Shown: positions 1 to 8,438 of the stretch, in pieces
Numbering within the stretch: the first letter of the stretch is position 1
Layout: every line of letters starts with the position of its first letter
Assembly: GCA_900542945.1 (NCBI GenBank)
Contig: UQPI01000018.1
Location: 1-40,552, forward strand
Source of the DNA: an uncultured Collinsella sp.
Lineage (GTDB): Bacteria; Actinomycetota; Coriobacteriia; Coriobacteriales; Coriobacteriaceae
DNA length: 40,552 bases
Direction of reading: 5' to 3'
Translations under genes and position numbers: made by a program
Notes under the pieces: model-generated
What the model was told of the DNA's origin: nothing
Databases searched by the model: none
The model's input: only the letters and a program-made list of their open reading frames with translations

Positions 1-24
1 GTTTGGCCAGGGCCTCGTTTTGTT

Positions 25-114
25 AGTCTTTTTGGGACGGGGCTTTTTGACTACTTTGAGGGTGCGCAGGCAGGGCGGCGAAAGTAGCTAAAATAGCCCC
101 GTCCCAAAAAGACT
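25..114. repeat. Long imperfect inverted repeat downstream of the LysR gene
   Basis: Arms at 25-57 and 81-114 are reverse complements with only a few mismatches; the outer 20 bases (25-44 against 95-114) match perfectly. The loop is about 23 nt. It sits just past the stop of the minus-strand LysR gene and its arms carry T/A runs, so it could serve as a bidirectional terminator. A near copy of the outer arm sequence (agtcttttgggacggg) recurs at 4904-4919, which suggests a dispersed repeat rather than a one-off hairpin. Bases 1-24 show nothing else. Confidence 0.7.
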
Positions 115-130
115 ACCCGCGCCAAATGAG

Positions 131-1009
131 CTACTTGAGGAGTTGGGCCATGGCGTTGACGAATTTTTGTACTTGGAGGGTGGGCTCAAGCGGGTAGTGC
201 AAGAAGACCGGCACCTCGCGGCCACATAGGAACGGCACGCCTACAAAAGCCGGGTGCACGCCCGACCACGCCCCGCAAGTGAGCACCGCGTCGCCCTTTT
301 CCTCCGCCTCGTTAAAGAGCGCAAAGTCAAAACTGTCCACGTCGATCACGTCCACGCCGCCATCGGCCAAAAGATCGATGCGCAGGCTGTCCATGGCGTC
401 GTTGCCGTGGCGCAGTACGCGCAGACGCATACCCTCCAAGTCGGCAACCGTAATGCGATTCTTGCGCGCCAGCGGGCTCGTGCGCGGCAGATCGATATAA
501 AACGGCACGTTGACAATGCGGAGCTTTTGGCAGGCATCACCCCAGCGTGGGGTAGAAAAACTCGATTGCACCACATCGACCTCGCGGCCCAAGCTACGCA
601 TGACGGTCTCGCGCTCGTCGTAGAGATCGCTTACCGGCACGATTTCAAATCGCAGCGACGGTTCCAGATCGTGGATGCCCGACCACATCGACAGCGTTTG
701 GCGCCCCGGGCACATCATCGACACGCCCAGGCGCACGGCACCGCCATCGCCCGCCGCGCGTCGGGCACGGCGCAGCGCGTCCTCGGACTGCCGCATGATC
801 GAGCGCGCGTCGTCCACCAGCAGTGCGCCGGCCGGCGTCACTTTGACGCCCGAGTGCGAGCGTTCGAACAGCGTGATGCCGAACTCGGCCTCGAAGCCCG
901 ACACCTGCTTGACGAGCGCCGGAGTCGACACGCGCAATTGTGCCGCCGCACGCGAGAAGCTTCCCAGCTCCGCAGCGGCCGATATGGCCTCAAGTCGTCG
1001 ATCGTACAC
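131..1009 (-). CDS. LysR-family transcriptional regulator
   Basis: A 292-residue protein with the LysR layout: an N-terminal winged helix-turn-helix (about residues 2-60, including SFSRAAAQLRVSTPALVKQV) followed by a substrate-binding-like effector domain. I chose a GTG start at 1009 because GGGAG lies 6 nt upstream and the resulting VYDRRLEAI start fits the usual family N-terminus; an ATG at 1042 would add 11 residues but has no ribosome binding site. It is divergent from the SDR/MFS/Gfo genes, the classic arrangement for a LysR protein controlling its neighbour. The effector is unknown, though presumably related to the substrate of that cluster. Confidence 0.88.
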   Translation of the reverse strand: MYDRRLEAISAAAELGSFSRAAAQLRVSTPALVKQVSGFEAEFGITLFERSHSGVKVTPAGALLVDDARSIMRQSEDALRRARRAAGDGGAVRLGVSMMCPGRQTLSMWSGIHDLEPSLRFEIVPVSDLYDERETVMRSLGREVDVVQSSFSTPRWGDACQKLRIVNVPFYIDLPRTSPLARKNRITVADLEGMRLRVLRHGNDAMDSLRIDLLADGGVDVIDVDSFDFALFNEAEEKGDAVLTCGAWSGVHPAFVGVPFLCGREVPVFLHYPLEPTLQVQKFVNAMAQLLK

Positions 1010-1063
1010 GTCAATCTCCCGTTTTCGCGCCCGTGGCCACATGGTGCCACAGGAGGTTGTTTT

Positions 1064-1117
1064 CGCAGGTCATGCGCTCAATTGAGCATAAACTGCATCG
1101 CATGGTGTAAACCTGCG
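1064..1117. promoter_or_regulatory. Nested palindromes in the LysR/SDR divergent spacer
   Basis: The spacer 1010-1242 holds a perfect 12-bp palindrome (gctcaattgagc, 1076-1087) inside a wider inverted repeat: 1064-1076 (cgcaggt plus catgcg) against 1099-1104 (cgcatg) and 1111-1117 (acctgcg). LysR proteins bind dyads in such spacers, so this is the best operator candidate. A separate 8-bp hairpin (1190-1197 with 1209-1216) lies just before the SDR ribosome binding site. Binding is inferred from position only. Confidence 0.4.
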
Positions 1118-1242
1118 GTTAACGCCATTCTAACAAATATGCAATTCACCTGCGCAAATGCAAAGCATACGATAACCAGCGAAAACCACGTGGGTCGGTT
1201 AATGGGAGCGACCCACCGGGAGGCATAAGAAGGGAAGTTCCT

Positions 1243-2124
1243 ATGAGCAATTGGCTTAAGCTCGAGGGCGATGTTTGCGCTGTGACTGGAGCGCTCGGCG
1301 GCATGGGCGTCGAGATTTGCCGCGAGTTCGCCCGCAATGGCGCTAACGTCGTCCTGCTCGACCTGGACGAGGAGAAGGTCAAGGCCGCCGCCGCCGACCT
1401 CGCTGCCGAGTTTGGCATCCACGCCGAGGGCTACAAGATGAACGCCACCGACGAGGCCGAGGTTCAGGCCGCCGTCGACGCCACCATCGCCAACTTCGGC
1501 CGCGTCGACGTTCTCGTCAACACCGCCGGCATCCTGCGCTTCGCAGCCATGGAGGACCTGCCGCTCTCCGACTGGAACGAGGTCATCAACGTCAACCTCA
1601 CCGGCTACTTCATCACCTCGCAGCGCTTTGGTCGCGAGATGATCAAGGCCGGCCAGGGCCGCCTGGTTCACATCTCCACCGTCGCCAGTCACTCCCCCGA
1701 AACGTTCTCGGGCGTGTACAGCTCCACCAAGGCGGGCGTCAACATGATGTCCAAGATGCTGGCCGCCGAGTGGGGCCCCTACGGCGTGCGCTCCAACTGC
1801 GTCGAGCCCTGCTTTGTCAAGACCCCCATGTCGGCGAGCTTTTACGCTGACCCCGAGGTCGAGAAGAGCCGCAGCCGCCTTATCGCCACGCGCCGTATCG
1901 GCGAGGTCAGCGATATCGCCAACGCCGTCATGTTCCTGGCGTCCAAGCGCTCGGACTTTACCACCGGCGACGCCATCAAGGTCGATGGCGGCTTCTCCAA
2001 CATGATGGGCGACCTCACCGCCAAGCCCGGCGGCCGTCGCGCCTTTGCCGACAACTACCTCAAGAACAAGGGCGTCGAGCTCTGGTCCGATGAGTCCGGC
2101 GTCGCAAAGCCGACTGACCAGTAA
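1243..2124 (+). CDS. Short-chain dehydrogenase/reductase (SDR)
   Basis: A 293-residue NAD(P)-dependent oxidoreductase of the classical SDR type. Visible motifs are the dinucleotide-binding TGALGGMG (residues 15-22), NTAG (93-96), catalytic Ser145, Tyr159 and Lys163 in the YSSTK context, and a Rossmann fold throughout. An acidic residue (Asp40) at the end of the second strand suggests NAD preference. The C-terminus has about 30 residues beyond the usual fold. The ATG follows GAAGGGAAG. It is the first gene of a plus-strand set with an MFS carrier and a Gfo/Idh dehydrogenase, so it probably oxidises a hydroxyl group of an imported substrate. The substrate cannot be named. Confidence 0.9.
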   Translation: MSNWLKLEGDVCAVTGALGGMGVEICREFARNGANVVLLDLDEEKVKAAAADLAAEFGIHAEGYKMNATDEAEVQAAVDATIANFGRVDVLVNTAGILRFAAMEDLPLSDWNEVINVNLTGYFITSQRFGREMIKAGQGRLVHISTVASHSPETFSGVYSSTKAGVNMMSKMLAAEWGPYGVRSNCVEPCFVKTPMSASFYADPEVEKSRSRLIATRRIGEVSDIANAVMFLASKRSDFTTGDAIKVDGGFSNMMGDLTAKPGGRRAFADNYLKNKGVELWSDESGVAKPTDQ

Positions 2125-2209
2125 ACCAGCCCGGTAGAAAGGGGCGCGGGGCAAGCACCTCAGCGGCGTTTGCCCCTCCCCTCCCCCCGCATCGATTAGA
2201 AAGAGTCCC

Positions 2210-3466
2210 ATGGCTTCCACCAACTCCAACAAGGGTCGCGCCGTCGTGCTTTCCGCCGCGTGCGTCACCATGTTCTTCATCAGCTCCATCGCGCTGTACT
2301 CCGTCGTGTCCAAGAACCTGCTCGCCGTCTACCCCGAGTGGTCCAGCGCACTTACCTGGGCTTTCCCGGTCTTCCAGACCATCATGGCCGTGACGGGCAT
2401 CTTCGCCGGCCGCATCTCCGATAAGATCGGCCCGCGCAACGTCGTGATCGCTGCCGCCGTGTGCTACGGCGTGGGCTGGTTCATGTCCGGCACCGTCACC
2501 GAGCCGTGGCAGTTCTACCTGTGGTTCTCGCTCGTCGCCGCCATCGGCAACGGCCTGGGCTACAACCCCGCGCTCACCACCGGCCAAAAGTGGTTCATCG
2601 ACAAAAAGGGCCTCGCCTCCGGCATCACCCTGGCCGCTTCGACCGCCGGCCCCGCCGTGCTGTCCCCGGTGCTCGCCTCGCTGCTCATCCCGAGCCTTGG
2701 CATCTTTGGCGCCCTTAAGGCACTCGGCGTCATCTTCTTTGTGACGATCGCCGCCTCCGCCCTGTTCCTGAAGGCCCCCGAGGCCGGTTGGCTGCCCGAG
2801 GGCTTCGAGGCCCCCAAGGGCGGCGCGCACGCCGGTACCTTCGGCGACCTCACCCCGGGCGAGATGGTCAAAACCCCGCGCTTCTGGGTCCTCATCGCCA
2901 CCTTCGCCTTCGCCGCCACCGCGGGCACCCTGCTTGTGGGCAAGGTTGCCTCCATCGCCGCCGTCCAGCTCTTCGCCGACCCCACGAGTGCCGCAGCCGT
3001 CGCCCTCGGCGGCGTGGTCGTCTCCGTCAACACCTGCGCCAACCTGGTCGGTCGCCTTTCCTTTGGCCAGATCATCGACAAGATCGGTGCCTACAAGTCG
3101 CTGCTCATCAGCCTTGTCGTGACCATCGTCGCGCTCGTCATCATGTCGATGAGCTTTACGCAGAGCATGTTCTTTGTGGCGCTCGCTCTGCTCGGCTTTA
3201 GCTTTGGCGCCCTGCTCGTCATCTACCCGCCGCTCACCGGTGGCGCCTTTGGCACCAGCAACATCGGTGTCAACTACGGCATCATGTTTTTGGGCTACGC
3301 CGCCTCTACCTGGATCAGCCAGCCCATCACTGCCGTGCTGTATCACGCCGAGGCCGGCAGCGCCGCCTACCAGCAGTCCTTCTACGGCGCCATCGTGATC
3401 GCCGCCATCGCCGTCGTGCTCACCCTCTACATGATGGTCTCCGACAGCAAGAAGAAGTCCGCCTAG
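2210..3466 (+). CDS. MFS transporter, oxalate/formate antiporter-like (OFA) family
   Basis: A 418-residue inner membrane carrier with about 12 hydrophobic helices and a central hydrophilic loop near residues 195-225. The GRISDKIGPRNV stretch between helices 2 and 3 is the MFS signature loop, and the order of segments resembles the oxalate/formate:anion antiporter family. It follows the SDR gene by 85 bp, a spacer with a weak hairpin (GGGGCAA...TTTGCCCC), and starts at ATG with GAAAGAG upstream. It probably brings in the substrate, perhaps an organic acid, for the flanking dehydrogenases. OFA members also transport other carboxylates, so oxalate should not be assumed. Confidence 0.85.
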   Translation: MASTNSNKGRAVVLSAACVTMFFISSIALYSVVSKNLLAVYPEWSSALTWAFPVFQTIMAVTGIFAGRISDKIGPRNVVIAAAVCYGVGWFMSGTVTEPWQFYLWFSLVAAIGNGLGYNPALTTGQKWFIDKKGLASGITLAASTAGPAVLSPVLASLLIPSLGIFGALKALGVIFFVTIAASALFLKAPEAGWLPEGFEAPKGGAHAGTFGDLTPGEMVKTPRFWVLIATFAFAATAGTLLVGKVASIAAVQLFADPTSAAAVALGGVVVSVNTCANLVGRLSFGQIIDKIGAYKSLLISLVVTIVALVIMSMSFTQSMFFVALALLGFSFGALLVIYPPLTGGAFGTSNIGVNYGIMFLGYAASTWISQPITAVLYHAEAGSAAYQQSFYGAIVIAAIAVVLTLYMMVSDSKKKSA

Positions 3467-3475
3467 TTTTACCGA

Positions 3476-3504
3476 TGCGACAAAGGGACAGTCCCTTTGT
3501 CGCA
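3476..3504. repeat. Perfect 14-bp palindrome of the CAAAGGGAC type
   Basis: Arms tgcgacaaagggac (3476-3489) and gtccctttgtcgca (3491-3504) are perfect reverse complements around a single base. It lies between the MFS stop and the next gene's ribosome binding site. Related palindromes with a CAAAGG core occur at 18635-18671 and 20893-20927, so this is a dispersed intergenic element. It has no T-run and is not a typical terminator. Confidence 0.75.
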
Positions 3505-3520
3505 TTCCAAAGGAGTCAAC

Positions 3521-4561
3521 ATGTCTGAGCTCAACCCCGTCCGCATTGCCGTCATCGGCGCCGGCGCCATGGGCCGCAACCACATCCGCTTTGTCACCGA
3601 GGAGCCCGAGGCCGAGCTCGTCGCCATCGCCGACGCCTTTGAGGGCGCCCGCGCCACGGCCGAGGCTGCCGGCGTGCCGTTCTTTACCGATCCCGCCCAG
3701 ATGATGGACGAGGTCAAGCCCGAGGCCGTCATCATCGCCACCCCCAACGACCTGCACCTGGGCGTTGCCCGCGAGGCCATCAAGCGCAACATCGTGCCGC
3801 TGGTCGAAAAGCCGATCTCCAACGACCTCGAGGATGCCCAGGCTTTCGCCGCCGAGGCCGAGACCGCCGGCGTGCCCGTGCTCGTGGGTCAGCACCGTCG
3901 CCACAACCCCTTCGTCAACAAGGCCAAGGAGATCATCGAGTCCGGCGAGCTGGGCAAGCTCACCGTGTCGAGCTTCCACTACATGATCTATAAGAATGAC
4001 GAGTACTTCGATGTCGAGTGGCGCCGCAAGAAGGGTGCCGGCCCGATCCTGGTTAACCTGGTTCACGACGTCGACCTGCTCCGCTATCTGCTGGGCGAGC
4101 CCGTTGCCGTCCAGGGTATGCAGTCCAGCGCCGCCCGCGGTTTTGAGACTGAGGACTCCGCCGTGGTCAACGTCCGTTTTGCCGATGGCGCGCTCGCAAG
4201 CATGACCATCTCCGATGCCACCGCCAGCCCCTGGAACTGGGAGGCCACCGCTCGCGAGGACCCGCAGTACCGTCCCTTCGACGCCGACGCCTACTTTATC
4301 GGTGGCACCAAGGGCGCCCTGTCGCTGCCCCGCCTGCACCAGTTCTCCTACGACGGCGCCTCCAACTGGCACAAGCCGCTGCAGATGGAGATCCCGGCCG
4401 TGGACCCGGCGCTGCCGCACAAGATGCAGCTCAAGCACTTTGTAAAGGTTGTCCGCCGCGAGGTCGAGCCCGTCGTGACCCCCGCCGATAACGTCAAGAC
4501 GCTCACACTTCTCAACGCCATCAAGGAGGCCGCCGAGACCGGCCAGCTCGTCGAGCTGTAA
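3521..4561 (+). CDS. Gfo/Idh/MocA-family oxidoreductase
   Basis: A 346-residue NAD(P)-dependent dehydrogenase. The N-terminal Rossmann motif GAGAMG is at residues 13-18, the family EKP motif at 96-98 (VEKPIS), and an NLVHDVDLLRYLLG stretch carries the conserved His/Asp of the catalytic domain. The start at 3521 is set by AAAGGAG upstream; a longer reading from 3497 would begin inside the palindrome. Members act on sugars, inositols and sugar acids. Together with the SDR and MFS genes it forms a likely three-gene pathway, followed by a good terminator. Confidence 0.88.
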   Translation: MSELNPVRIAVIGAGAMGRNHIRFVTEEPEAELVAIADAFEGARATAEAAGVPFFTDPAQMMDEVKPEAVIIATPNDLHLGVAREAIKRNIVPLVEKPISNDLEDAQAFAAEAETAGVPVLVGQHRRHNPFVNKAKEIIESGELGKLTVSSFHYMIYKNDEYFDVEWRRKKGAGPILVNLVHDVDLLRYLLGEPVAVQGMQSSAARGFETEDSAVVNVRFADGALASMTISDATASPWNWEATAREDPQYRPFDADAYFIGGTKGALSLPRLHQFSYDGASNWHKPLQMEIPAVDPALPHKMQLKHFVKVVRREVEPVVTPADNVKTLTLLNAIKEAAETGQLVEL

Positions 4562-4635
4562 TGTCTTAAGAGCGGGCCGCGGCAAACTCACCGCCGAGCG
4601 CCTTGGCCCGCCGCCAACAAGCCCCCTCTTCTTTA

Positions 4636-4669
4636 CCCCGCGAGCAGCCTCCTGCCCGCGGGGCTTTTT
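4636..4669 (+). terminator. Intrinsic terminator after the Gfo/Idh gene
   Basis: A CCCCGCG/CGCGGGG stem (4636-4642 with 4657-4663) is followed by C and five T residues at 4665-4669, about 75 bp past the stop codon. It closes the SDR-MFS-Gfo transcription unit. Confidence 0.75.
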
Positions 4670-4735
4670 GCTACTTCGCTGACGATTTTTCTGAGATGGG
4701 GGCCTTTTTGCACCTCAGCTTGATTCGTTCGCCAC

Positions 4736-4885
4736 GAAAGCGGCCTATCTACTACGTTTAACCGATCGCCCTCAACCATGCCAAATTTCGCGGAATAAAA
4801 ACCGCAGGTAAACGGCTTGCCACTTTTCGGAAAACCGGGGGATGGTCGACCCACACGGTTCAAACGTAGTAGATAGGCCGCTTTC
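4736..4885. repeat. 150-bp element with perfect 24-bp terminal inverted repeats
   Basis: Arms 4736-4759 and 4862-4885 are exact reverse complements, beginning gaaagcggcctatctactac, and enclose 102 nt. The stem extends inward through AACCG/CGGTT with a one-base bulge. It lies between the Gfo terminator and tex. The minus strand is open for translation across it from an ATG at the outer end, which I regard as incidental. It may be a MITE-like repeat or a structured leader of the tex transcript. The rest of the 411-bp gap 4562-4972 contains only the terminator and a fragment (4904-4919) of the 25-114 repeat. Confidence 0.7.
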
Positions 4886-4972
4886 ATGGCGCGGCCCCAA
4901 AACAGTCTTTTGGGACGGGTGGTATCCTTGGTAGCTCTGTGCTGCAAACGCACCTTAAACGCAAGGAGTCCC

Positions 4973-7120
4973 ATGGATCTTATCGCCCAGCTCGCGCGCG
5001 AGCTCAACCTTAAGGCCGCCAACGTCGAGGCGGCCGTCAAGCTCATCGACGAGGGAAACACCATTCCCTTTATCTCGCGCTACCGCAAGGAAGCCACGGG
5101 CGGCATGGACGACGTCGCCCTGCGCGCACTCGACGAGCGCCTGTCCTACCTGCGCAATCTTGAGCAGCGTAAAGAGGACGTCATCCCGCTCATCGATGCC
5201 CAGGGCAAACTCACGCCCGAACTCGAGCAACAGATTCGCGAGGCCACACAGCTCCAGCGTGTCGAGGACCTCTACAAGCCCTACCGCAAAAAGCGCATGA
5301 CCCGCGCGCAGAAGGCACGCGAGGCCGGCCTGGAGCCGCTCGCCAACATGATCATCATGCAGGCCTCGGCCAAGGGCAGCGCACTCGACGCCGCCGCGGC
5401 ATACGTCAACGAGGAGGCCGGCTTCGACACGCCCGAGAAGGCGCTCGCCGGCGCGGCGGACATCGTGGCCGAGACGGTGGCCGAGGACCCCGAGAACGTC
5501 GCCGACCTGCGCGCCTTTACGCAAAACACCGCCGACATCGTCGTCGAGGCCACCGACCCCGCCGAGAAGACTCCCTACGAGCCGTACTACAGCTATGACG
5601 AGCTACTGCGCCGTATACCCAACCACCGCGTGCTAGCTATCGACCGCGGCGAGCGCGAGGGCAAGCTCCGCGTGCGCGTGGACGTCGACGGCGCAGCCGC
5701 CACGGCACGCCTCGGCAGCCGCTGGCCCCGCCGCCAGGGCGTGTTTGCTCCCATCTTCGATGCCGCCATCGCTGACGGTTACAAGCGCCTCATGGCCCCC
5801 TCGCTGGAGCGCGAGGCCCGCGCCAAACTCACCGTTCGCGCCCAGACCGAGGCCATCAACGTCTTTGCCAAGAATCTCGAAGGCCTGCTCTCGGCACGCC
5901 CCGTGCGCGGCGCCCGCGTGCTCGCGCTCGATCCGGGCTACCGTACCGGCTGCAAGGTCGCCGTCATGGACGAGACCGGCAAGCTACTCGACCACGGCGT
6001 GGTCTACCCCACCAAGCCGCGCCACGACGTCGCCGGCACCAAGCGCGAGCTCGCCCGCCTCGTCAAGAAGGACAGCGTCAACATCATCGTCATCGGCAAC
6101 GGCACCGCCAGCCGCGAGACCGAGGAAGTCGTCTCGGAGTTTATTGCCGAGCAGGCGCCCAGCCTTCGCTACACCATCGTCAACGAGGCCGGCGCGTCGG
6201 TGTACTCCGCCTCCGAGCTCGCCAGCCAGGAATATCCTGACCTGGACGTCACCGTACGTGGTGCCATGAGCTTGGGCCGTCGCCTGCAGGACCCGCTGGC
6301 AGAGCTCGTCAAGATTCCGCCCCAGTCCATCGGCGTGGGCCAGTACCAGCACGACCTTGACCAGGCCGAGCTTTCGCGCACGTTGGGCCATGTGGTGGAA
6401 GACGTCGTCAACCGCGTGGGCGTCGACGTCAACACTGCGAGTGCGAGCCTGCTGGGATATGTATCGGGCATCACGCCGAGCGTGGCCAAGAATATCGTGG
6501 CTTTCCGCGAGGAAAACGGCGCCTTCACCGATCGCCGCCAGCTTAAGAAGGTCCCCAAGCTGGGACCCAAGGCATACCTCAACGCCGCGGGCTTTTTGCG
6601 CATCAGCGGTGGCAAGAACCCGCTCGATGCGACAAGCGTCCACCCCGAAAGCTACGAGGTGGCCACGGCCGTCCTGGAGCGCGCCGGCGTTGCGGCAAGC
6701 GAGCTCAGCCGTGGCGGCGTGCCCGACATCGAGCGCCGCCTGGGCAGCATCTCGGCGCTGGCAAGCGACCTGGACTGCGGCACCCTGACGCTCATCGACA
6801 TCGTCAACGAGCTCAAGAAGCCCGGTCGCGACCCGCGCGACGACGCGCCCGAGGTAGTCTTTAGCCGCTCGGCGCTTTCGATCGACGACCTGGAGCCCGG
6901 CATGGAACTCAAGGGCACGGTGCGCAACGTCGTCGACTTTGGCGCCTTCGTCGACGTGGGCGTGCACCAGGACGGCCTCGTGCACATCTCCAAGCTGGCC
7001 AACCGCTTCGTCAAGCACCCCAGCGACGTGGTGCGCGTCGGTGACACGGTCAAGGTGTGGGTTGAAAAGGTCGATCGCGACCGCAAGAAGATCTCCCTCA
7101 CCATGGTGCAGGGGAAGTAA
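4973..7120 (+). CDS. tex: Tex family RNA-binding protein (S1 domain)
   Basis: A 715-residue protein matching Tex along its whole length: N-terminal helical domain, YqgF/RuvC-like nuclease fold (VLALDPGYRTGCKVAVMDE near residue 320), helix-hairpin-helix region (LLGYVSGITPSVAKNIVAFR), and a C-terminal S1 RNA-binding domain (GTVRNVVDFGAFVDVGVHQD). Tex proteins bind nucleic acid in the cytoplasm and affect transcription and translation; the exact role is not settled. The start at 4973 follows GCAAGGAG. An in-frame ATG at 4886 would add 29 residues from repeat sequence and lacks a ribosome binding site. The gene stands alone, with long palindromes on both sides. Confidence 0.95.
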   Translation: MDLIAQLARELNLKAANVEAAVKLIDEGNTIPFISRYRKEATGGMDDVALRALDERLSYLRNLEQRKEDVIPLIDAQGKLTPELEQQIREATQLQRVEDLYKPYRKKRMTRAQKAREAGLEPLANMIIMQASAKGSALDAAAAYVNEEAGFDTPEKALAGAADIVAETVAEDPENVADLRAFTQNTADIVVEATDPAEKTPYEPYYSYDELLRRIPNHRVLAIDRGEREGKLRVRVDVDGAAATARLGSRWPRRQGVFAPIFDAAIADGYKRLMAPSLEREARAKLTVRAQTEAINVFAKNLEGLLSARPVRGARVLALDPGYRTGCKVAVMDETGKLLDHGVVYPTKPRHDVAGTKRELARLVKKDSVNIIVIGNGTASRETEEVVSEFIAEQAPSLRYTIVNEAGASVYSASELASQEYPDLDVTVRGAMSLGRRLQDPLAELVKIPPQSIGVGQYQHDLDQAELSRTLGHVVEDVVNRVGVDVNTASASLLGYVSGITPSVAKNIVAFREENGAFTDRRQLKKVPKLGPKAYLNAAGFLRISGGKNPLDATSVHPESYEVATAVLERAGVAASELSRGGVPDIERRLGSISALASDLDCGTLTLIDIVNELKKPGRDPRDDAPEVVFSRSALSIDDLEPGMELKGTVRNVVDFGAFVDVGVHQDGLVHISKLANRFVKHPSDVVRVGDTVKVWVEKVDRDRKKISLTMVQGK

Positions 7121-7151
7121 ACCGCCAAGCAAGGGTCCCCCCTCTCACGAC

Positions 7152-7321
7152 GTGCAAAATCGCGAGTATTCTGCAAATTCCACCGTTCCGGATGCCCCTC
7201 AGAGACGAAAAAGCAAGAAACAGCCCCCGTTTTAGCGTCATCAGAGCCAAAACGGGGGCTGTTCCATGCTTCACCCAGCTGGTAAAAGCCTTTACCTTGC
7301 TGAATACTCTCAATTTTGCAC
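7152..7321. repeat. 170-bp composite palindrome with a strong inner hairpin
   Basis: Outer arms 7152-7176 and 7297-7321 (gtgcaaaat...gagtattctgcaa type) are imperfect reverse complements. The centre is a perfect 15-bp hairpin, 7219-7233 against 7249-7263 (aacagcccccgtttt / aaaacgggggctgtt). The inner hairpin ends in a T/A tract and may terminate tex. The layered symmetry over 170 bp suggests a repeat element rather than a simple terminator. Between 7322 and 7398 there is only a 16-bp copy (7347-7362) of the 3' end of the transaldolase gene that follows. Confidence 0.65.
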
Positions 7322-7398
7322 GGCGCAGGCGGGGGTACCTTTGTCCACGGCAGGATATGGAAGCCTATCACCAACCTACCGGCAAGTTCGTGTCGGCA

Positions 7399-7470
7399 GC
7401 CCCGGCCTTTCCTTTGCCTAGCGCGACCCTCGCGAAGCGCGTGAGCGATAGGGAAAGGAAAGGCCGGGGC
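7399..7470. terminator. Long hairpin between the converging tex and transaldolase genes
   Basis: Arms of about 26 nt (from 7399, gccccggcctttccttt, and up to 7470, aaaggaaaggccggggc) form a GC-rich stem with smaller internal symmetry around gcgcgaccctcgcgaagcgc. It sits just downstream of the minus-strand transaldolase stop and of plus-strand tex, so it could act for both. It has no long T-run, so its terminator role is inferred from position. Confidence 0.5.
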
Positions 7471-7500
7471 GAACAACCCGCGATGTAGCCAGCGTTCGCG

Positions 7501-8205
7501 TTACGGCAGGATATGGAAACCGAGCGAGGCGATATCCTTGGCAAAACCGCGCACGGTATCGAGCGAGACCTCGTACGGGTCACGGCCGATGTTCTTACGC
7601 TTGGCCAGGATGCTGTTGGGCACCGTGATGATCCGGCAACCGCATCCTTCCGCCTGGTAAATATTGATAAGCTCACGCGTGGACGCCCACAGGACCTCGC
7701 AGTTGGGCTTGGCGACGGCCTTCTTGACCGACTCCGTCATAAACGGAATGGGATCGACGCCGGTGTCGGCGATGCGGCCGGCAAAGAGCGAGATGATTGA
7801 CGGCGTCTCGGCGTCAACGGCCTCGACCATCTCGTCGACCTGCGCAGGCGTAAAGATGGTGGTGACGTTGACCTTGATGCCATCGGCCGAAAGCTTGCGC
7901 ACCAGCTCGGCGGTGGACTCGCCCTTGGTAGTCACGCACGGAATCTTGACGTAGACGTTCTCGGCCCAGGTAGCGATCTCGCGGGCCTCGACCTCCATGG
8001 TCTCGACGTCGTCGGCAAAGACCTCAAACGAGACGGACACATCGGTGATGTGGGCCAGGACCTCCTTGGCAAACGCGCGGTAATCCGTCACGCCGCCCTT
8101 CTTCATAAGGGACGGGTTGGTCGTGAAACCCTGAACGTTGCCGTTCTCGTACATGTCGAGCATGCCCTCGAGGTTTGCACCGTCAGCGAACACCTTGATT
8201 GCCAT
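7501..8205 (-). CDS. Transaldolase / fructose-6-phosphate aldolase-like protein (copy 1)
   Basis: A 234-residue class I aldolase of the transaldolase family. It has TTNPS near residue 28, the Schiff-base lysine at Lys87 in VYVKIP, and IFTPAQVDE, FAGRIADTGVDP and LWASTRE blocks. By my count it is about 80% identical, without gaps, to the protein of 10800-11510. The start at 8205 follows AAAGGAATC. It lies downstream of the PTS IIC gene but beyond a terminator, so it may have its own promoter. Such enzymes transfer or release dihydroxyacetone from fructose-6-phosphate or related sugar phosphates; here it probably processes the sugar phosphate delivered by the PTS. Confidence 0.9.
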   Translation of the reverse strand: MAIKVFADGANLEGMLDMYENGNVQGFTTNPSLMKKGGVTDYRAFAKEVLAHITDVSVSFEVFADDVETMEVEAREIATWAENVYVKIPCVTTKGESTAELVRKLSADGIKVNVTTIFTPAQVDEMVEAVDAETPSIISLFAGRIADTGVDPIPFMTESVKKAVAKPNCEVLWASTRELINIYQAEGCGCRIITVPNSILAKRKNIGRDPYEVSLDTVRGFAKDIASLGFHILP

Positions 8206-8438
8206 CTGCCTGATTCCTTTCGTTAGCATACGGCCGATAAACTGCTAAACACTTTACCTACGTTTATCAAGGCGTGAGCTGCGGGTTTTCATCTTCTCGG
8301 CGAACGGTTTTGCAGTTTTACCATTTTTATATCGACACCCCAGCGGCAAAACGTTTTTGCTGATCATCGCGGTTGATTCCGTTCGCGGCGCAGAGACAGC
8401 GCTTCACCGGTGCGTTTTCACAACCAGTCCAAAACAAA
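8206..8438. other. Spacer upstream of transaldolase copy 1
   Basis: This stretch is richer in A+T than the genes and probably holds the promoter of the copy 1 gene. A TTGATA box on the minus strand near 8270 has no convincing -10 partner. I see no coding potential or repeat here. Confidence 0.3.

Noticed and set aside
2060..4591. Very long antisense frame opposite the MFS and Gfo/Idh genes
   Set aside because: It is low-complexity (Gly/Asp/His-rich), overlaps three well-supported genes and is a usual shadow of high-GC coding sequence. Similar antisense frames at 5984-7132, 19006-20793 and 27233-28900 were set aside for the same reason.
4633..5064. Minus-strand protein across the 24-bp inverted repeat element
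   Set aside because: It overlaps the Gfo terminator and the start of tex and has no ribosome binding site. It is best explained as read-through of a repeat.
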